From contig JAPCJN010000115.1 of the NCBI GenBank assembly GCA_027886925.1, forward strand, positions 1 to 6,490: a DNA stretch of 6,490 bases. Direction: 5' to 3'. The translations under genes and the position numbers were made by a program. Position 1 is the stretch's first letter. Each line of letters begins with the position of its first letter. This stretch comes from Nitrososphaerota archaeon (GTDB lineage Archaea; Thermoproteota; Nitrososphaeria; Nitrososphaerales; UBA183). Under the pieces are notes generated by a model. It was not told where the DNA came from. It did not search any database and saw nothing but the letters and a program-made list of their open reading frames with translations. Positions 5,279 through 6,490 of this stretch are shown one piece after another.

Positions 5279-6403
5279 TTGAGATTCTTATTCGCGATGG
5301 ACACATTCCCTCTATATGGCGCGAGCGTAAGCTTGGAATTCGCACAGAGGCTAATGCGAAGAGGGCATGACGTTTTGGTTTGCACTTCCTCAGTAACGAT
5401 TAATGGAGACTATCGGGCGGTCGCCTCATTTGGCGGTGTGCCGGTGAAGTTGTTGCCTTCGTTCTACATCCGACAGATACCCTATATTGTCACTCCCACA
5501 TCTTTCCCGGCTGTAGCATCGATCATCAGAGAGTTCAGACCCGATGTGAGTGTCTGCATGCACCTTGTCCTTAACACAACCAACTCGGCCGTGCTTGCAT
5601 CAAGGCTCGCGTCGGTTCCGGCGCTGTTGGGCATCCGCGGACCTCGACTCAGTTTCGGCAGCTCCTTCCCCAACGCGGGTAAACAGATTTTCATGAAGAC
5701 GGTGGGCAAATTGTCGATCAGCCTGAGTTCCAGGATCTTGTTCGATTGCAAGGCTTCTATGATGAGCGTCCCGGACAGGAGCATCGACTCAAAGTCGGTG
5801 ATACTCTACGACGGCGTGGACACCAAGAAATACACTCCTAGAGAGAAAACGACAGGCGGCCTGACTGTGACTTTCGTCGGATCACTGACGCCTACCAAGG
5901 GATTAGTGCATCTCGTCAGGGCCATGCCCGAGATCATCGCATCGAACAAAGATGTCCAGTTCCTGTTGGTGGGGGAAGGGATGCAGCGGTCGTTCTTGGA
6001 AGGGCTGGTTCGGAGGCTAGGGGTAGAGCGCAGCGTAAGATTCCTTGGTTACCGGAACGATATCCCAGACATTTTGCGGGAGACTGACGTCTTCGTGCTG
6101 CCTTCAGTGAGCGAGGGCGTCTCCACCGCCTTGCTCCAAGCCGGCGCGTGCGCCAGGCCGGCAGTCGCATCGAAGCTCGGCGGTAACCTCGAGGTCATCA
6201 GCGACGGGAAGGATGGATACCTTGTGGAGCTTGGGGGGAAATCACTCCTGGCTGAGAGAATAAACACCCTTTGCGCCGACCCCCCACTGAGGAGGCGGAT
6301 GGGAGCAGAGTTCAGGAAGAAGGTGGTCGAGAACTTCGACCTCGAGCCGATAACTGACCAACTCGAACGAATAGCCGTGTCCGTGGTGAAAGTCGGGACC
6401 TGA
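5279..6403 (+). CDS. Family 4 glycosyltransferase (GT-B, retaining) with variant EX7E motif
   Basis: This is a 374-residue two-domain GT-B enzyme that transfers a sugar from a nucleotide donor to a growing glycan, acting in the cytoplasm or at the inner membrane face. The N-terminal acceptor domain opens MRFLFAMDTFPLYGASVS, with FAQRLMRRGHDVLVCTS (21-37) as the first helix-strand pair. The donor domain follows the linker VILYDGVDTKKY (174-185). It contains VTFVGSLTPTKGLVHLV (197-213) with conserved K207, QFLLVGEGMQR (227-237), VRFLGYRNDIPDIL (253-266) and VFVLPSVSEG (271-280). In the usual E-x7-E motif the first Glu is E279, but the second is Gln (Q287, codon CAA, in EGVSTALLQAG). Many GT4 enzymes tolerate changes here, so activity is not excluded. 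TTG 5279 is chosen because it gives the standard GT4 N-terminus; an internal ATG at 5297 would cut off the first strand. Its place after the GT2 suggests action on the same glycan. Confidence 0.93.
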   Translation: MRFLFAMDTFPLYGASVSLEFAQRLMRRGHDVLVCTSSVTINGDYRAVASFGGVPVKLLPSFYIRQIPYIVTPTSFPAVASIIREFRPDVSVCMHLVLNTTNSAVLASRLASVPALLGIRGPRLSFGSSFPNAGKQIFMKTVGKLSISLSSRILFDCKASMMSVPDRSIDSKSVILYDGVDTKKYTPREKTTGGLTVTFVGSLTPTKGLVHLVRAMPEIIASNKDVQFLLVGEGMQRSFLEGLVRRLGVERSVRFLGYRNDIPDILRETDVFVLPSVSEGVSTALLQAGACARPAVASKLGGNLEVISDGKDGYLVELGGKSLLAERINTLCADPPLRRRMGAEFRKKVVENFDLEPITDQLERIAVSVVKVGT

Positions 6404-6490
6404 GAACTGCCTCTAGATCACCCCGTCCATGAGCTCCGATTGCAGCCTTGAATGAAACATCGAGCGGATTCTGCGCATCTAGTTTTAAAT
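6404..6490. other. Non-coding tail ending in a TATA-like sequence
   Basis: No reading frame of substance occupies this stretch. The window ends in TTTTAAAT (6483-6490), which fits an archaeal TATA box. On the plus strand it would serve a gene starting about 23-30 bases past the window end; read the other way it would point into this short non-coding tail. The direction cannot be decided from what is visible. Confidence 0.35.

Noticed and set aside
1..6490. CRISPR array, insertion sequence, integrase or attachment site
   Set aside because: No spaced direct repeats, transposase-like frames or terminal inverted repeats were seen on either strand.

Overview
The window looks archaeal. The clearest evidence is a TATA-box-like TTTTATAA at 4278-4285, about 27 bases upstream of a GTG start at 4309. 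That is the spacing expected of a leaderless archaeal transcript. Other support is a regulator made of two tandem Lrp/AsnC-like halves, frequent GTG and TTG starts, a Shine-Dalgarno GGAGGTG in front of a short secreted protein, and T-tract-type termination. GC content appears to be near 50%. A lineage cannot be assigned from this window; Nitrososphaeria/Bathyarchaeia-like or Thermoplasmata-like archaea would both fit.

Layout. Positions 1-95 hold no assignable gene but contain a 10-bp palindrome and a terminator hairpin. On the minus strand, 96-584 encodes a small secreted beta-rich protein resembling the DUF3224 / allene-oxide-cyclase-like barrel type. A divergent intergenic stretch (about 601-899) separates it from a plus-strand regulator (900-1865). 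The regulator's frame is broken by two mutually compensating one-base shifts. It converges on, and overlaps the stop codon of, a minus-strand SAM-dependent methyltransferase (1862 to about 2526), whose 5' end also appears frameshifted. Upstream of that, also on the minus strand, is an extended-SDR NAD-dependent sugar epimerase/dehydratase (2613-3611). After a divergent spacer with an inverted repeat come three plus-strand genes: a left-handed beta-helix acetyltransferase (3830-4249), a DPM1-like family 2 glycosyltransferase (4309-5061) and a GT-B family 4 glycosyltransferase (5279-6403). The last 87 bases are non-coding and end in another TATA-like sequence.

How it fits together. From about 1862 to 6403 this is a piece of a surface-glycan or glycolipid biosynthesis locus. 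The epimerase would make or interconvert a nucleotide sugar. The GT2 could load a lipid carrier or start a chain, and the GT4 would extend it. The acetyltransferase and methyltransferase would decorate sugars. No flippase, polymerase or oligosaccharyltransferase lies inside the window, so it is only part of the pathway. Nothing here amounts to a clearly new biological system. The points most worth a second look are the cluster of three probable one-base indels between 1524 and 2514, the Glu-to-Gln change in the GT4 EX7E motif, the leaderless promoter, and two small conserved-looking inverted repeats.
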